A stretch of DNA of 64,000 bases from Symbiodinium kawagutii (GCA_009767595.1 VSDK01018023.1:694352-758351); one strand, 5' to 3'; positions 1 through 11,539 are shown, numbered from the stretch's first letter. Notes: generated by a model from the sequence alone, not told the origin. Numbers and translations are program-made.

Positions 1-1446
1 GCTGTGGCACGGACAGGTTCAAACAAAGGAGCGAAAATCCCGGGAAAAGTGGGGCAGTTGGTCGCAAGGCTCGACTGCCGCCATTGGAAGAGAACGGTAG
101 GGCATGGGTTGAGGCTTGGGTTAGCATGGGCCCAGATGGCCCAAGCCTGGTATACAGCTTTGGTTCAGATCCCAAGATCAACAGTCGAAGGGTTAGGGTT
201 GGGATGTTCACCCACCGTTGTCCCAACTTGATCTACCCTTTGTGCCTGGAAAATTCCAGGCATTTCTTTGGCGGTTGAAGATGTTGAAACCCGGATTTCC
301 CGCACATTTTGTGATTTCCAGCATCATGTACTCACCTACCGCAGGGTGTACCCACAAGGCATCCGTTCAAAAATGTTTGATAGGTTTTTAGTCTCCGATG
401 ATCATATTAGAATTGTTGATGTTGTTTTTCAATTTCGCCACAAGGCGGAGTCATGTATATATGCAGTGATTTTGCTTTCCCCCATGTTAGCGCTAGTTTC
501 GCGCTTGTTTGGCGCTAGTTTTTTTTGAATCATGTATTTGTTTGCATCCTTTTCAATTGCGATTCTTCTCCATAGCCTTTTCCTTCTAAGTCTCAAGCTC
601 AGTGGTAAAGACAACATGTCTATACCAGATACTTGTCGTTCATCTCGATGCGTTGGCCGACTTTCGCAATCCATGATCTCCACAATTTCCCCAAAGTTGC
701 AGCCCAGTGAAAACGTTCCTCTGGCGCTAGATCCGCGCTAGATCCGCGCTAGAAAAACCCCACAGACCAAGACCCTGCCTGACCAGACCTTTGTTTTCCT
801 TTTCTTCCACAGCAGACAGATATTAGCTCTAGCAGCTCCGAGTAAAACAGGTCCGCGCTAGATACAGTTGTCGAAATCTGAAGAAAGTGTGGTTCATTGC
901 TATGGTTTAGATGTGGTGCCCCGACAATTGCGCCACAAGGCGGAGCCCCATGGAACTACGGTATTACGACCGTTTTCAGGAACAAACATTTTGAAACGAG
1001 CCCACAAACCTACTCACCTACCACAGGGTGTACAAACCATCATCGACCTGAAGTACTTAATCTATACAGGTAGAAATTCTCTAATAAATGATTTCTAACA
1101 ATCATCAAGAAACCTCTTCACGATCAATGAGCCCATCAACCGGCATTTATTATTTTCGTGTCGGCATGAACCTCTGCTGGCATCAAATACTGGTGAGCCT
1201 GACCTTGAGCTTCAAACCTCTTGATCTCGATAGGAACAGATATGGTACCATTCTTAGCCAGTATGATTCATCAGAGGAGTTGGTTGCAGGGAAATATCCA
1301 GGGAATGGTGACTGGTCTATAATATATGTTATATTACAAAATCAGGTTTTCCTGACATTTTTTTCTGTAAATCAGCTGGGTTGAACAGCAGTTTTCCTTG
1401 TGAGTCTTTGGCCGGGCTTCACCACACTTCCCGGCATCGCCCTCAG
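1..1446. other. Region upstream of the first recognised APP1-like exon
   Basis: No convincing exon is seen here, although N-terminal exons of the phosphatase gene that starts at 1447 must lie somewhere upstream. The stretch holds six copies of GCGCTAG and two shared modules in swapped order: CGCCACAAGGCGGAG at 436-450 and 931-945, and a 21-bp CTCACCTACC-type module at 331-351 and 1013-1033. Confidence 0.5.
490..861. repeat. GCGCTAG heptamer cluster
   Basis: GCGCTAG occurs at 490, 512, 724, 735, 746 and 855. The copies at 724-752 are part of a short tandem array of an 11-bp unit (AGATCCGCGCT). No function is recognised. Confidence 0.6.
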
Positions 1447-1506
1447 GTGGTTAGTGACATCGATGATACCTTGCTGTGCAGCGGCGCTGCCTTTCCAGCA
1501 GGCGTG
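1447..1506 (+). CDS. APP1-like exon with the DIDDT catalytic motif
   Basis: After a CCCTCAG acceptor the exon reads VVSDIDDTLLCSGAAFPAGV, the DxDxT motif of HAD phosphatases in its APP1 context. The donor is taken as GT at 1507, giving phase 0. A GT at 1504 is an alternative. A GAT-repeat array begins only 30 bases into the intron. Confidence 0.78.
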
Positions 1507-1554
1507 GTTTTTTCGCGAGGCTGCGCGTGTGGTGGGTGATGGTGATGGTGATGG

Positions 1555-1612
<58 letters not shown>

Positions 1613-1679
1613 AAGGATGAGATAGTGCTTTTTGGGGGTGTAATGGCCGTTGATGATGATTATGGTGAGGGTCAGGATG

Positions 1680-1713
<34 letters not shown>

Positions 1714-4700
1714 GGAGGAGGAGGAGGAGGATGGCGATGATGAGAGATGGTGATGGTCAATAGCATCGTAGTAACAGTGGCAAACACGAGTTCATTACAC
1801 ACCACCGCCAGTTGAACTGTAGATGCTGGTGACCCGAGGTACCTAGTGTTTTGCCATCATGTATGTGGGGGGATCCAATTGCTGATCGGTTATTGACTGC
1901 TGGTAGCTCGCGAAGATGTGATATCGTCAAGTGGCGCAAACATGATGCCGACAGGCCTTGGGTTTGATGATTTGTATTGAACATTATTTGATGGACGCTG
2001 AACCAATGAAGCATGACCATTGATGCAAATTCAATAGACAACAGGTTGCCAGGATTTAGCAAAATCTGTGATTTGCATTAGCCAAGCATTGGACAAAAAG
2101 ACCCACAGTTGAGTCAAGCCATCGTTTGCATATTCTGAATCTGAGGCCGTTGATTCAATAAAAGAGTCCCTGGATACGATTTTGAAACAATCTCACGAAC
2201 AAGCCTTGGGATGACCCTGCCCTTTGCTCACTCAACAATAGTCATTAACAACTCAAGCTTATCGTGAACTTTCCAGTGTTTGCCAGTTGGTTGTGGGCAT
2301 ATCCGAAGAAATGTCCCAATCAAGAAAGTGGTGGTTTCTCAAAATAGGGAACAACCCCGAGCCATGGTTGGTTTATTGCTAGTAGAAATGATTAATCAAT
2401 TGGGATGATCAGGGGGTACCCCTGTGGCTTGAGAAGCACCCAGCTGTGTTGATTTCCAAGAGGCAAAAACGCATCTTAAGAGGTCAATCGTGTGCCACCC
2501 GGGCTGTAACCAGGTTGCGATGATCGGCAATTTGGCAGCAAATCGCCTTGGACTTTGGTGAATAGTTGGCTGTTAACCTAGCTGTTGGTGGGAGGGCGGT
2601 TGCATGCAAGCCATTGGTTATCGAATGCTATCCCTTTCAATGGAAAGCTGAGGAGCTAAAAAACTAAAAAGACGTGTTCCAACATGTTCCAACCCAAGGG
2701 TGGCAACCTAGATATTCAGTTGTGTAAGCTGACCAAAATAGCTACGTCAGGAATGGTTGATCTGTGAAATGCTCCAGCAATCACTACCGGTCAACCGTGA
2801 GCAACTGAGTATCATAATTGGATATTTCCAAGGTTCCCTGCCAGCAGCCATTGCACCTCCAAATGTAAGTTGAACCACCAGCACTTGACATATCCACCAT
2901 CCTCTTGACTATATATGTGCATATGGTGGTTTCTCAAAATAGGGGACCCTCCCAATCCATCCAAATCCAATACTAGTCATTCTTAGTACCTATAGTAGTA
3001 AACCATCCATTTTTGGGGTACCCCTATTTTAAGAAACCATCATATTTGCCATCCTGTAGACATTCTGGCTATAGATCAACCTACTCGCTCAGCGACGCAT
3101 ACCACGCTGAACCATGTTTGGACCATCAGCTGTTGCTCAACCGTTGAGCATGACCTAAGATGAACAACACCTCAACAGGCGTGGGTCATGATGATGACAT
3201 GCTGGGACTTCTTGGTCATTTTTCGGTTGGCGGGCAACTTGCCACAGATCCAGGCCTTTCAACATGAACAACCCACCACCAACAACGAGACCCAGCCACG
3301 ACATGGAAATCTATGGTGCTCCCGAAGCTTGAGACCCGAGCAGTGGTCACTGAGGATTCCAAGACACATGATCTACCCTGGTGCCCTGCACCTTTTTAAG
3401 GAACTCGATAGGCGCCAGCGGCACACGGGAGGCGGGGCGGCCCTTCTCCGGGGTCGAACTTCACACGGCTGGAGGAGCTGGACGCCAGAGGATCCCTGCT
3501 GCAACCTGGCGTTCCTCTCTGCCCGGCCACATATCTACAAGGTGCGGCGGCAGAAGCTGTTGGATGGTTGGATGGTTGGTTGGTGAGTTGCTTGGTTGGT
3601 TGGGAAGTTGCGCAGTGAATCACTGGGCTAGTTGGGTGCTTTGTTGGCTCGCTAGTCCTGGATCGTTGTTTGAATTCTAAATATTGGCTCCAGGCTGAAG
3701 AGAATCATCGAAGGGGAGCCTGGGAACCAACCAGAAGCAGAACTATTTCTCCATGCAGTTGGCTTATCATCTTGGTGGTTGGATCTGTTTCGATTCCCGC
3801 ATCCTATCGGGGTGGCTCCCCGTGACCTGCTGTCCAGCGATGCTAGCTTTGCCTCATGGCTGGGTTCAGGATGCTTCAGAAAGCAAGGTGCGGTGGGGTA
3901 GCGGCTTGGGAGAAGGGATGCGCAGTCTGAAGATTTTGTTGTTTGGTGCCGCTGCACACGTGTGCTTTGCGTCATGCATACATGCGCATCTTTAGCTTCA
4001 TTACTTGAAATACATATGTTTGCACACTTTGAGTTGTTTTTGTCATTATGTATTCTGATATGCCGAGGTTACTGCTACAATTGCAATTACAGGCGGTTCT
4101 TAGAACATCTAAACTTGTGGTGAAGTAGCTGCCACATGAATACGTTCCCAGATGGAAATGCCAGCGCACCGTCACCATTGCCAGATTTAGCAGCATCAAC
4201 CATTTTATTGGCATTTGATATGAACAGAATGGTTTGACAGCCTGCCAAAGGGGTTCATTCAAAAACTGTTTTGTCCGTAATTAAGCTCGGTGCATGAAGT
4301 CCCAGACATTTGATCCCTGCTGGAGCTTTCAAGATTCAGGGCGATGTTGGTATGTCAAAGTGATTCACTCACATGGGCCGTCAACTGGCACACCCCTCGT
4401 GGCAAGAAACCTGGGGGCCATTCCGCAGCTGCCTTGCCCCCTGCAGAGCTTCGAAAAGTTCCGGGATCTTCATGCCACAGGACGCCAGTTGGGTGCCAAT
4501 TTGATGGGTGGAATTCTGCTGCTTGTTGGGCATTTGAGGGCGGATCTTCGCTACATGGTCTTTGGTTGTGGGGACTGGTGTGTCTTCATGTTTCCATGTC
4601 ACCCCCCAGTACAACCACATTCGACCGACCAGACACATGCCATGGACAAGATGCACCTCAATCGGTTGCAGCGAGAGCGGCTGAAGAGCGGCCCCCCCAA

Positions 4701-5147
4701 AAAGGAAAGATGCAGCAGCAAATGTTAGTCAGATAGATCATTTGTTTGTGAATCATTGTCAGAGGTCCTTAGTGGGATCCACCATTGCATAACCGTTTTT
4801 TGCTGTCCCTGATCGACAGGACGGCTCCATTGCGTGCGGAGACTCAGCGAGTGGAGCCAGATTCAGCCGGAAGGGTTTGTCGCAATGGTTGCAACCATAT
4901 ACCCCCATCGGATATGCGTCTATAATGCCAGCACCTGGGCCCCTAAAGAGCCAAGGCAATTGCAGAAACCTTGGAACACTTAAGCTGAGAGAGGAGGGAG
5001 AGTCGATACCATGCGTGGAAAGACTTCGTTCTCACCATTGATCAAGCCAACACGTCCTTCGCAATTGGTGGGTTTGAAGAGGTTTAGCTGCTCAGTGATA
5101 CCGGCCAGCATGGCCAGTGTGGCATCACCACCGCCACCACCAGCAGC

Positions 5148-5199
<52 letters not shown>

Positions 5200-6243
5200 C
5201 CACCACCACCACCACCACCGGCATATATGACCATACATCACCATCTTCTTCCCCAGGGCGACTCTCGAATCTCCAAAAACCCAGCGGTTCACAGCGCCCC
5301 AGGTTCCCACACTGCTTCCCGGATCGCTGTCCTTGGGCTTGTGGGCTGTGGTGAAGGCCCCTGGTTGCCATGGCGGCTTCCCCTTGCTGACCAAGTCCTC
5401 ACCCGAAAAGTGCTGAGTTATACATGATGCGAGGGCAAACCTCCTGGAAGCCCTGGCAAAAAAATGCAGATTTACCATGATATACCTATCATTATCAAAT
5501 TATATCCCACTCACCTGTGCACTTCCATGTGCGGATGCAACTTGTGCACACGTGTGTATATGCAGATGCGTGTGTGTGTTTATGGTGAGCTCCCCACGCC
5601 TTTGGATAGTGAGCGTTAAGCGATTGTTGTGTTACATCTCCCTCCACGGTAGCAGTCCAGCAGTTCAGCTGTGGGTTCAACCATCAACGGCCCGAATTTC
5701 AGATGTTGTTCCGGCTGCTGGTTGAGAGGGAGCGAGGCCAGAGCCAGGGGTTACCAAAAACCCTTCAAGGATCTTTAAAGGGGGAGCGGTTTGGAGCTAC
5801 CTGGAGTGGTGTGACCAAATGTTAGTATTATTGTTGACTGGTTTAACAAGAAATCTTGGTCGTGGTCCCTCATTACCCGCCGGAGTACTATTCGGAAGAA
5901 TTATGAGTCATTGATTAATGGCCATTGTCAATTGACCCTAATCATCCATCATTTTTGGTTGGTTGCTGATTATCATCTATCATTAACATGTTTTGCTTTA
6001 TTGTATCTGTTTGAAAGACTAAGCATCCTAGTTGTTGCTCATGAATCATCAAAACTTGGTGCTGGTTATTGGTGATCAATTATTGTTGCTGGTTCGGTTC
6101 GGTTTTCACCGATGATTGTTCATTCTTACTATCTATATTCTCACCCAATTTTCAACCAAACATCACTATCATCAGCAACTATTATGAAGTACCCTTACCG
6201 TTTTAGCTTACCAAACAGCCAGCCAATATCAACATGTATCAAC

Positions 6244-6303
<60 letters not shown>

Positions 6304-6691
6304 CATCCTCATCCTCATCCTCATCCTCATCCTCATCATCCTTTTCCTCCTCATAATCACCAACGCCATCATTGTCCTCAGCCTTATCCTCATCCTGACC
6401 CTCATCACAATCACCGTCAATAGCCATCACACCCCCTATCATAATCATTCGTTGCCCATGGTTGCTGATCATCACCCTATGCCCATCCACCATGGTGCAG
6501 CTACAGCCGAGCCAGGCGCTCTTCATTGCAGCCCACGGCTGGCGCGAAGTGGGCGAGCGCAAAGCGAAGATGTTTGAGCAGTACAAGGCGCTCTGGCAGC
6601 TGAGGAGTTGATCATGATGAGGGTCACTGATGGCTAATGGTCAACAATTCAGGGGATATATCCTACACTGGTAGGGAATAGAATGGTTGAT

Positions 6692-6725
<34 letters not shown>

Positions 6726-6732
6726 CATGATC

Positions 6733-6777
<45 letters not shown>

Positions 6778-8027
6778 GTGGTGATGGTGATGGTGGTGGT
6801 GATGATGATGACGAATTGATGATGATTTCATGCTAGATCAATGGCTTTCTGAAGATTGATATGATTGATACTGCTGCGTGTTGATGACTGGGTCAATTCA
6901 TGGGTCATCAATGGTTGGTAAGAGTGGTGTTGATAGCCGATGTTTGACCCACGGTTATACTTCTAACGATGAATGGTAGTTAGCGCCGGCGCATGGGAGT
7001 TGATTATACAAGTACAGATTGGGTAATGAGTACTGCTTTGCTTCGTCCGGTTTGATGAGTAGCGGCATGATACTGGTCAGTACTGGTCACAATTCATAAT
7101 TCATAATCTAATGCTTGATGTTGATTATGTAATGTAGGCATGGTAGATTGTACGATTGTACCACCATGATTTCTAGTGATTGAAAATGGTGCTGGGATGC
7201 AGGGGGTCTGACTTGGCTGACTTGGGCCGCCTGGGCATGGTGTGCAGGCTCTGTACGGCGAGTACGATTTCATTTTCTTCGGGGACAATGGCCAGGTGCG
7301 ATCCTTGGAGGTGGGGTCAGGACAGCCCTGTTCATGAACCACGGATGTTTTTGACCATGGCTGGTGGTTGAAACCGTGGTTCATAAGGGTTAGCAAGAGG
7401 GTATAAGCAACTAATGATGATGGGTAAGATCAGCTATAGTTGGTTGGTGGTTCGATTGACACTTTTATTTTCGCTAGTTCTCATTAACAAATGGTTGGTG
7501 GACTCGTATTTTTCATAGGGGTGGTTCAACCATGGTTTGATCCATCAAAGGTGTACCCCCAAAACTAGAGGGCTCCCTGTTAACTGTGATCACTCTTGGT
7601 CCACTCTCGCTACTCGGACAATCCCAAAGGTCAGCACACCCAGGGCTAGCGTATGCAGGCCCGGCCGGTGAAAACATGGCACGTGGCAGCCGGGAACGAT
7701 CGGAAAACAGATGCAGGTCAGGGGTGCCACCATTGATCGACCCTCATTGTGCAATGTACAAGGCAAATATCATGATCTTATGATATTCCATCGCTGATAA
7801 CTATACAAATGATTCATGATGAATCACATGATTTTATTCCATCATGATTGCTGATATTATCATACAATGACTGTGGTTTATGATTTTTGGTGCTTATAAC
7901 GATCACAAAACACAACGATATCCGACATCATTGCTCCACCAGCCACTCCACCAGCCAGGGCGACCTTTTGGCTGGTCAACTTTTGGTAGAACAGGTGCCA
8001 GTGGGTTCGCCGCTGCCCTACCATCAG
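1447..8027 (+). CDS. APP1/DUF2183-like phosphatidate phosphatase, multi-exon (partial)
   Basis: This is a spliced gene whose pieces read in order as the catalytic domain of the APP1/DUF2183 family, HAD-type enzymes that in fungi dephosphorylate phosphatidate to diacylglycerol. Exons seen: 1447-1506 (SDIDDT nucleophile motif), 3344-3541 (IYPGALHLFKELD and FLSARPHIYK), 4447-4557 (SFEKFRDLHATGR), 6501-6587 (GWREVGERK), 7248-7295 (YDFIFFGDNGQ) and 7959-8027 (GDLLAGQLLVEQ). All junctions proposed are phase 0 and joined motifs match the family order; the last two rebuild the conserved GDNGQ-GD signature. The intron after 6587 would start with GC. Introns are 0.6-1.9 kb and filled with trinucleotide repeats and F1/F4 elements. 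The N-terminus, possibly a small exon between 3541 and 4447, and the C-terminus are not resolved; exons at 10161 and 11483 could be its end. Substrate specificity is inferred from family only. Confidence 0.8.
1537..1740. repeat. GAT/GAG trinucleotide arrays in the first APP1 intron
   Basis: (GAT)n with GGT interruptions at 1537-1613, then a second GAT array ending in (GAG)n at 1681-1740. Poly-Asp or poly-His open frames here are artefacts of the repeat. Confidence 0.9.
2329..2441. mobile_element. F1 TIR element, diverged copy
   Basis: F1 elements are about 110 bp with ends close to GTGGTTTCTCAAAATAGGGG and its inverted complement, and no coding capacity (MITE-like). In this copy the right end has decayed to GGCTTGAGAAGCACC. 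Confidence 0.65.
2921..3045. mobile_element. F1 TIR element
   Basis: Well-kept copy: left ATATGGTGGTTTCTC, right AAGAAACCATCATAT, with near-complementary inner blocks (AGGGGACC and GGGGTACCCC). It lies inside the 1.8-kb first recognised intron of the APP1-like gene. Confidence 0.85.
3344..3541 (+). CDS. APP1-like exon with YPG and SARPH motifs
   Basis: A 66-codon exon in phase 0. It holds PRHMIYPGALHLFKELDRR, a family hallmark after the catalytic loop, and near its end NLAFLSARPHIYK, the second HAD motif region. Between them is a 28-residue linker, longer than I would expect, so a cryptic intron cannot be excluded. Acceptor CAG at 3341-3343, donor AAG/GTGCGG. Confidence 0.78.
4447..4557 (+). 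CDS. APP1-like exon (FRDL..GR region)
   Basis: A 37-codon, phase 0-0 exon after a pyrimidine-rich acceptor (CCCCCTGCAG) and before ATG/GTCT. SFEKFRDLHATGR fits the segment that follows ARPHxYK in this family. The few residues expected between this and the preceding exon (usually ending in HS) are not found, so a microexon may be missing. Confidence 0.65.
5150..5219. repeat. (ATC)n-(ACC)n trinucleotide array
   Basis: About 48 bases of ATC followed by ACC repeats inside the fourth APP1 interval. A GC-rich island at 5256-5420 follows, open in one frame (GDSRISKNPAVHSAP) after CTTCCCCAG; it is not placed in the family alignment. Confidence 0.85.
5718..5821. mobile_element. F4 TIR element
   Basis: F4 has ends of the CTGGT...ACCAG type around a body with GGAGCGGTTTGGAGC and a CCCTTnAAGG centre. 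Here the right end is diverged (GTGACCAAATG). Confidence 0.55.
6245..6340. repeat. (ATC)n-(CTCATC)n array
   Basis: ATC repeats pass into CCTCAT hexamers. It sits about 160 bases before the 6501 exon. Confidence 0.9.
6501..6587 (+). CDS. APP1-like exon (GWREVGERK) with GC donor
   Basis: A 29-codon exon, phase 0-0. HGWREVGERKAKMFEQYK corresponds to the W-x-x-VGERK helix before the DNGQ strand. Ending it at AAG with a GC donor at 6588-6589 lets EQYK join ALYGEYDF from the next exon. The in-frame bases after it (ALWQLR) look like weak continuation of the same reading and are treated as intron. Confidence 0.7.
6695..6812. repeat. (GAT)n array with GGT interruptions
   Basis: Trinucleotide array about 110 bases after the 6501 exon. 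Together with 6245-6340 it brackets that exon with complementary ATC and GAT arrays. Confidence 0.9.
7248..7295 (+). CDS. APP1-like exon (FFGDNGQ)
   Basis: A 16-codon exon, ALYGEYDFIFFGDNGQ, between GTGTGCAG and CAG/GTGCG. FxGDNGQGD is the most diagnostic APP1/DUF2183 motif, and the split after Q is completed exactly by the exon at 7959. Confidence 0.8.
7441..7535. mobile_element. F3 TIR element
   Basis: F3 elements are about 90-100 bp with ends CTGGTTGGTGGTTTC / GAAACCACCAACCAG and an inner TCATTAACAATTGG block. This copy starts TGGTTGGTGGTTCG and ends GGGTGGTTCAACC. Confidence 0.6.
7959..8027 (+). CDS. APP1-like exon (GDLLAGQ)
   Basis: After ACCAGCCAG the exon reads GDLLAGQLLVEQ, completing the DNGQ-GD motif in phase 0. 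Two in-phase donors are possible: GT at 7995 or GT at 8028 (adding VPVGSPLPYHQ). No following exon is identified with confidence. Confidence 0.72.
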
Positions 8028-10160
8028 GTGATCAACTCCATCAGGGCATCAACTGGGAAACTGACCTGGTAGATCAGCTGGTTTGATCAGCCAACAGAAT
8101 ATGTTTCACCAGTTTCTCATTTACTGATACTGATTTGACTGTATTCATATTGTTTTTTTTTTTTTTTTGCACTAGTTCTACTACTGTAATCATTCACCAG
8201 TTTCTCAGTTACATTTGGTTTTTCAATTACCGCTAGTTTTCTCATGCCCGCTCCTTCCATGTAACCCTACTACTGTGGGCAACCAAAGGAACCCCAGATA
8301 GGGATTGTTACACTGTGGTTGAGGACAGTTTCTTAGTATATATGGTAACTTGGAGGTACTTGGAGGGTAGGGATAGTTAGTGGTTGAGAATCGGGAATAA
8401 AATCCAATATCAATCGGCGTTATGTAGTGGGCGAGCTGGGTCACAGCCAAGAATTCGAAGAAGGGCTACTATAATGAACCCATTCCAACAGTTGGACGGA
8501 CCGTATCTGGGCATGAATATGGGATTGGTGCACAGCCAGGGGTACAGGAGCCCTTGACCCACAAGAGTTGGGACACAGCCAACAGATGCCAACAGTATCA
8601 AAAGTTGGTATACATCACAGCGACATGAGCATCGGGGTGTCGCTTCCAACCAATCGCAGCCGGTGACCCAGCTGAAGCAACCAGCATCAGCCACTGATAT
8701 CAGCCAGCACTGCCAAGTTTTAGCCATCATCATGGGTAGCAGTGTTAGAAAGCATTTCATGATGCATGACCAGCGGGACTGATGGTTGAGGTGGTGTTTT
8801 GGACCACATTTGGGATGGTGGATTGAAGTGAGCCCACAGTTCGTTGACATGCAGCAGGGACAGTCTGGAACACTAGCAGGGGGTCGGAGGCTGCTTTCCC
8901 TGTCGGTGTCCTAGCATGACTTGAATGAAGGCCCGAAGGCTACGATCAAATAGTGGATTATTGTTGCTACTATTGTTGTCAAGTGATGGATTTCTGCTGC
9001 GGCAATAGTATTTGTAGCTCCTGTACTAAAAGTTCGTTTTGTAATCCAGTTGATAATTAGCACATCCCTGTTGTTTGTTGATGTTTGTTGTACAATTTGT
9101 CGTGTTCGCTGAAGGTTTGTTGTCCTCGCCGTCATGGTAATGGTCGTTTTCGTCGTTGTTGAAAGTCAGTTAGTCAGTCAGTCAGTGAGTCAGTTTGTCA
9201 TTTAGTTCTTATTACTTCTGTATAGTCAGTCAGTTACTTAGTGAGTCAGTTAGATAGTTTGTTAGTTACAGTTACAGTTAGCTACTTAGTGACAGTTGGC
9301 CAGTTAGTTAGTTAGTTAGTTTCTTAGTGAGTCAGTTTGATAGATAGTTAGCCAGTTAGTTAGTTAGTCAGTCAGTCAGTCAGTCAGTTAGTTAGTTAGT
9401 TCCTTGGTCAATGAACTCGCGCATTTCTGGTTCGCACTTCAGGACCAATGCTCCAGCGCAGTGGCCGAGGAGGCCCATTGCAATGGATCGGCCGTGGGTC
9501 GTGCCGGGCGATGGTCGGGTCACCATGGTCGGCTCACCCATTCGCGTGGTATGACCGTAGTGACTAAAGTGATTGAACATTGAACCCTAAGCATTTGCAG
9601 CGTACATGCGCATCTTCCATGGCCAAACCATGCCAAACCCATCCTCGATGTTGCGGGCACCGCAGCGCTTGGAGCGAGCTTCGTCAGGACTCTGCTGCGG
9701 AGACTTCGGACGACGATGCGCCTGCGGCCGTTCACCAGCCCAGTTCCGATGTCGTGCAGTGGGGTCGTTTCCCGGGTCAAGACGGTGCTCCACGGGGAGG
9801 TCCTCACATAAGCCTGAGTTCGCCATGGTGAGGGTCAGCGGTACTGGGAAATACATGGAAATACATATCCTACAGGGCAAGGGCGATCTTGAAAACGGCA
9901 TCGCAACCATTCAAGATGTGGTATAGATCACGTAGTTCAGGGTAAAGTCATATCCTTGGAGTTGCCCGGTTTTTTTTGTCGCATCCTTTTTTGATTCATG
10001 GTCAGCAGATTCAAGCAGAAATCAAATTGTGCATCAGTAGGCACTGTGATTGAATGATATTGAATGGACACTTGCCAAAACCATTCCAAAATAGACATAT
10101 AGAAATACTGAGTGCACCAAGTATGGCCCTCCACAGGTGGTCGAAGCTTCCCATCTCCAG
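8028..10160. other. Mostly non-coding stretch with two ambiguous islands
   Basis: A poly-T run lies near 8152 and a GTTA/GTCA microsatellite at 9165-9410. GC-rich islands at 9410-9560 and 9596-9830 are open on both strands: for example SLVNELAHFWFALQDQ on + against TRPSPGTTHGRSIAMG on - at the first. No splice-consistent choice is possible by eye. Confidence 0.5.
9165..9410. repeat. Tetranucleotide microsatellite (GTCA/GTTA)
   Basis: Irregular array of TCAG and TTAG units over about 245 bases. Confidence 0.85.
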
Positions 10161-10253
10161 TGGTTCTGCGCGCAAGGTCTCGAGCTCGAGCTCCTTTTAC
10201 AATGTCTTGTGTTGTCCCTGCAGGAGGCCCAGGGTCCCGCGAAGCACTGGCAG
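10161..10253 (+). CDS. Candidate exon, unknown protein
   Basis: A 31-codon phase 0-0 segment between CCATCTCCAG and CAG/GTGAGTG. It reads WFCAQGLELELLLQ...EAQGPAKHWQ. It could be a late exon of the APP1-like gene, which also ends in phase 0 at 8027; no family match is recognised. Confidence 0.4.
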
Positions 10254-11055
10254 GTGAGTGATGGCCACTGCTGTCGAAAATCACGAGCCTTTCAGCGACT
10301 ACTAGGGAAGGATCCATCACCGTGACAATCCCTATTTGGGGTTCCCGGGTTAGCTGCTATGTACATGGGTGAATGGAAATGTTAGGGAATGATTGTGGGA
10401 CTGTATTGTTTCGCTAGGGAATGGGCTGATGGGATCGAATGAAAGGAATTGAAAGGATGGGTTTTTCTTAATGGCAAAATGGGCTCCGGCTCAATAACGA
10501 AAATGCCAGCCCATTTGGGCGTGAATTAACACATAATTATCATTTTGTTTTACAAAAGCGGTGCAGTAGCGTACAGAAATCAACAGAGGGGGGTTGATAC
10601 GGCTGAATTTACATGTGGCTGCAGGCCTAGAATGTAGAGCCACTCCTGGGCGAGTCAGAAATTCGAGGTCAGGTGTGTTGCAGTGTGTTGTTCGCCTATC
10701 AGGGCAAACAACCATAGGGATATCCCGAATGCGATGGCATGAGCTGTGGATGCACCCAACTGCACAGAGTGGTGCCCCCAACATAGCTTATAGCAAGAGC
10801 AACTAGGTGCAAGTATAACTTACCAGTCATGTAGGTGGTGAGTTATGATTATCCAACATCAATCAATAATCATTATGGGGGTGGGGTAGGTTACAGGAGA
10901 ATATCTCCAGTAAAGATGTAAAGTGCAGTAGCAAAAACTCGTTGGGTTGGTTGATTGACCTGCGCATATTTTTCATGACTGGGGTGGGTCAACCACCAAC
11001 CAACAAACAAACACATCATTTCTACCGGGGGGGTTCCAGGTGTTTTTTCATCGGT

Positions 11056-11174
11056 TGGCTGTGAGTCAAAACCCTTAGTCCCCCTGGTTCCCCATCATTA
11101 GCCATTGTTTTCCCGATAAGTTGTTGCTTCCTCTCCACCATTCGTTGGTTGGTTAATACTGACCCAGCTCGCCA
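11056..11174. mobile_element. F2 TIR element
   Basis: F2 elements are about 115-160 bp with ends TGGCTnnGGGTCAA / TTGACCCnnAGCCA and an inner block like GGGGAACCAGGGG. This copy runs TGGCTGTGAGTCAAAACCC to CTGACCCAGCTCGCCA. Confidence 0.7.
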
Positions 11175-11482
11175 TATCTCAATGACCACCCAGGTGCATT
11201 GCTCCAAACCCTGGCACTGCCAGCATTAGTTGGTTAATCAATATTGATCCATAGCCATCTATAGCTGGTATATCCCCTACTATTGTTGCTTATTATCCCC
11301 TATGATTAACCAGCTCAACCAGCTATCATTAACCATTATTTGGTTGGTTCATGGTTGATACTGGTTGGTTGATTATCCCCTATGATAAACCATTAACCGT
11401 TAACCATTAACCTGGCTATGATTAATCAGCTGGTTGATTAATATTGATCCATAGCCAGTTGACCCCCGAAAAAATCTGTCAG

Positions 11483-11539
11483 CTGCAGCCCCTGCTGGTG
11501 GATGCGTTGATCACCTCCCTGCGCCAGCGTCTGACGTGA
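11483..11539 (+). CDS. Candidate terminal exon
   Basis: After AAATCTGTCAG the frame reads LQPLLVDALITSLRQRLT and stops at TGA 11537-11539. The exon starts in phase 0 and could close the gene with exons at 10161 and upstream. A GT at 11536 is an alternative donor. Confidence 0.35.
   Translation: MQPLLVDALITSLRQRLT

Noticed and set aside
1400..1805. Poly-Asp and poly-His open frames on both strands
   Set aside because: They are translations of the GAT array; only the first 60 bases from 1447 are coding.
3542..4446. Missing APP1 microexon at about 3690 (AEENHR after GGCTCCAG)
   Set aside because: The peptide fits the expected spot, but no donor keeps the phase.
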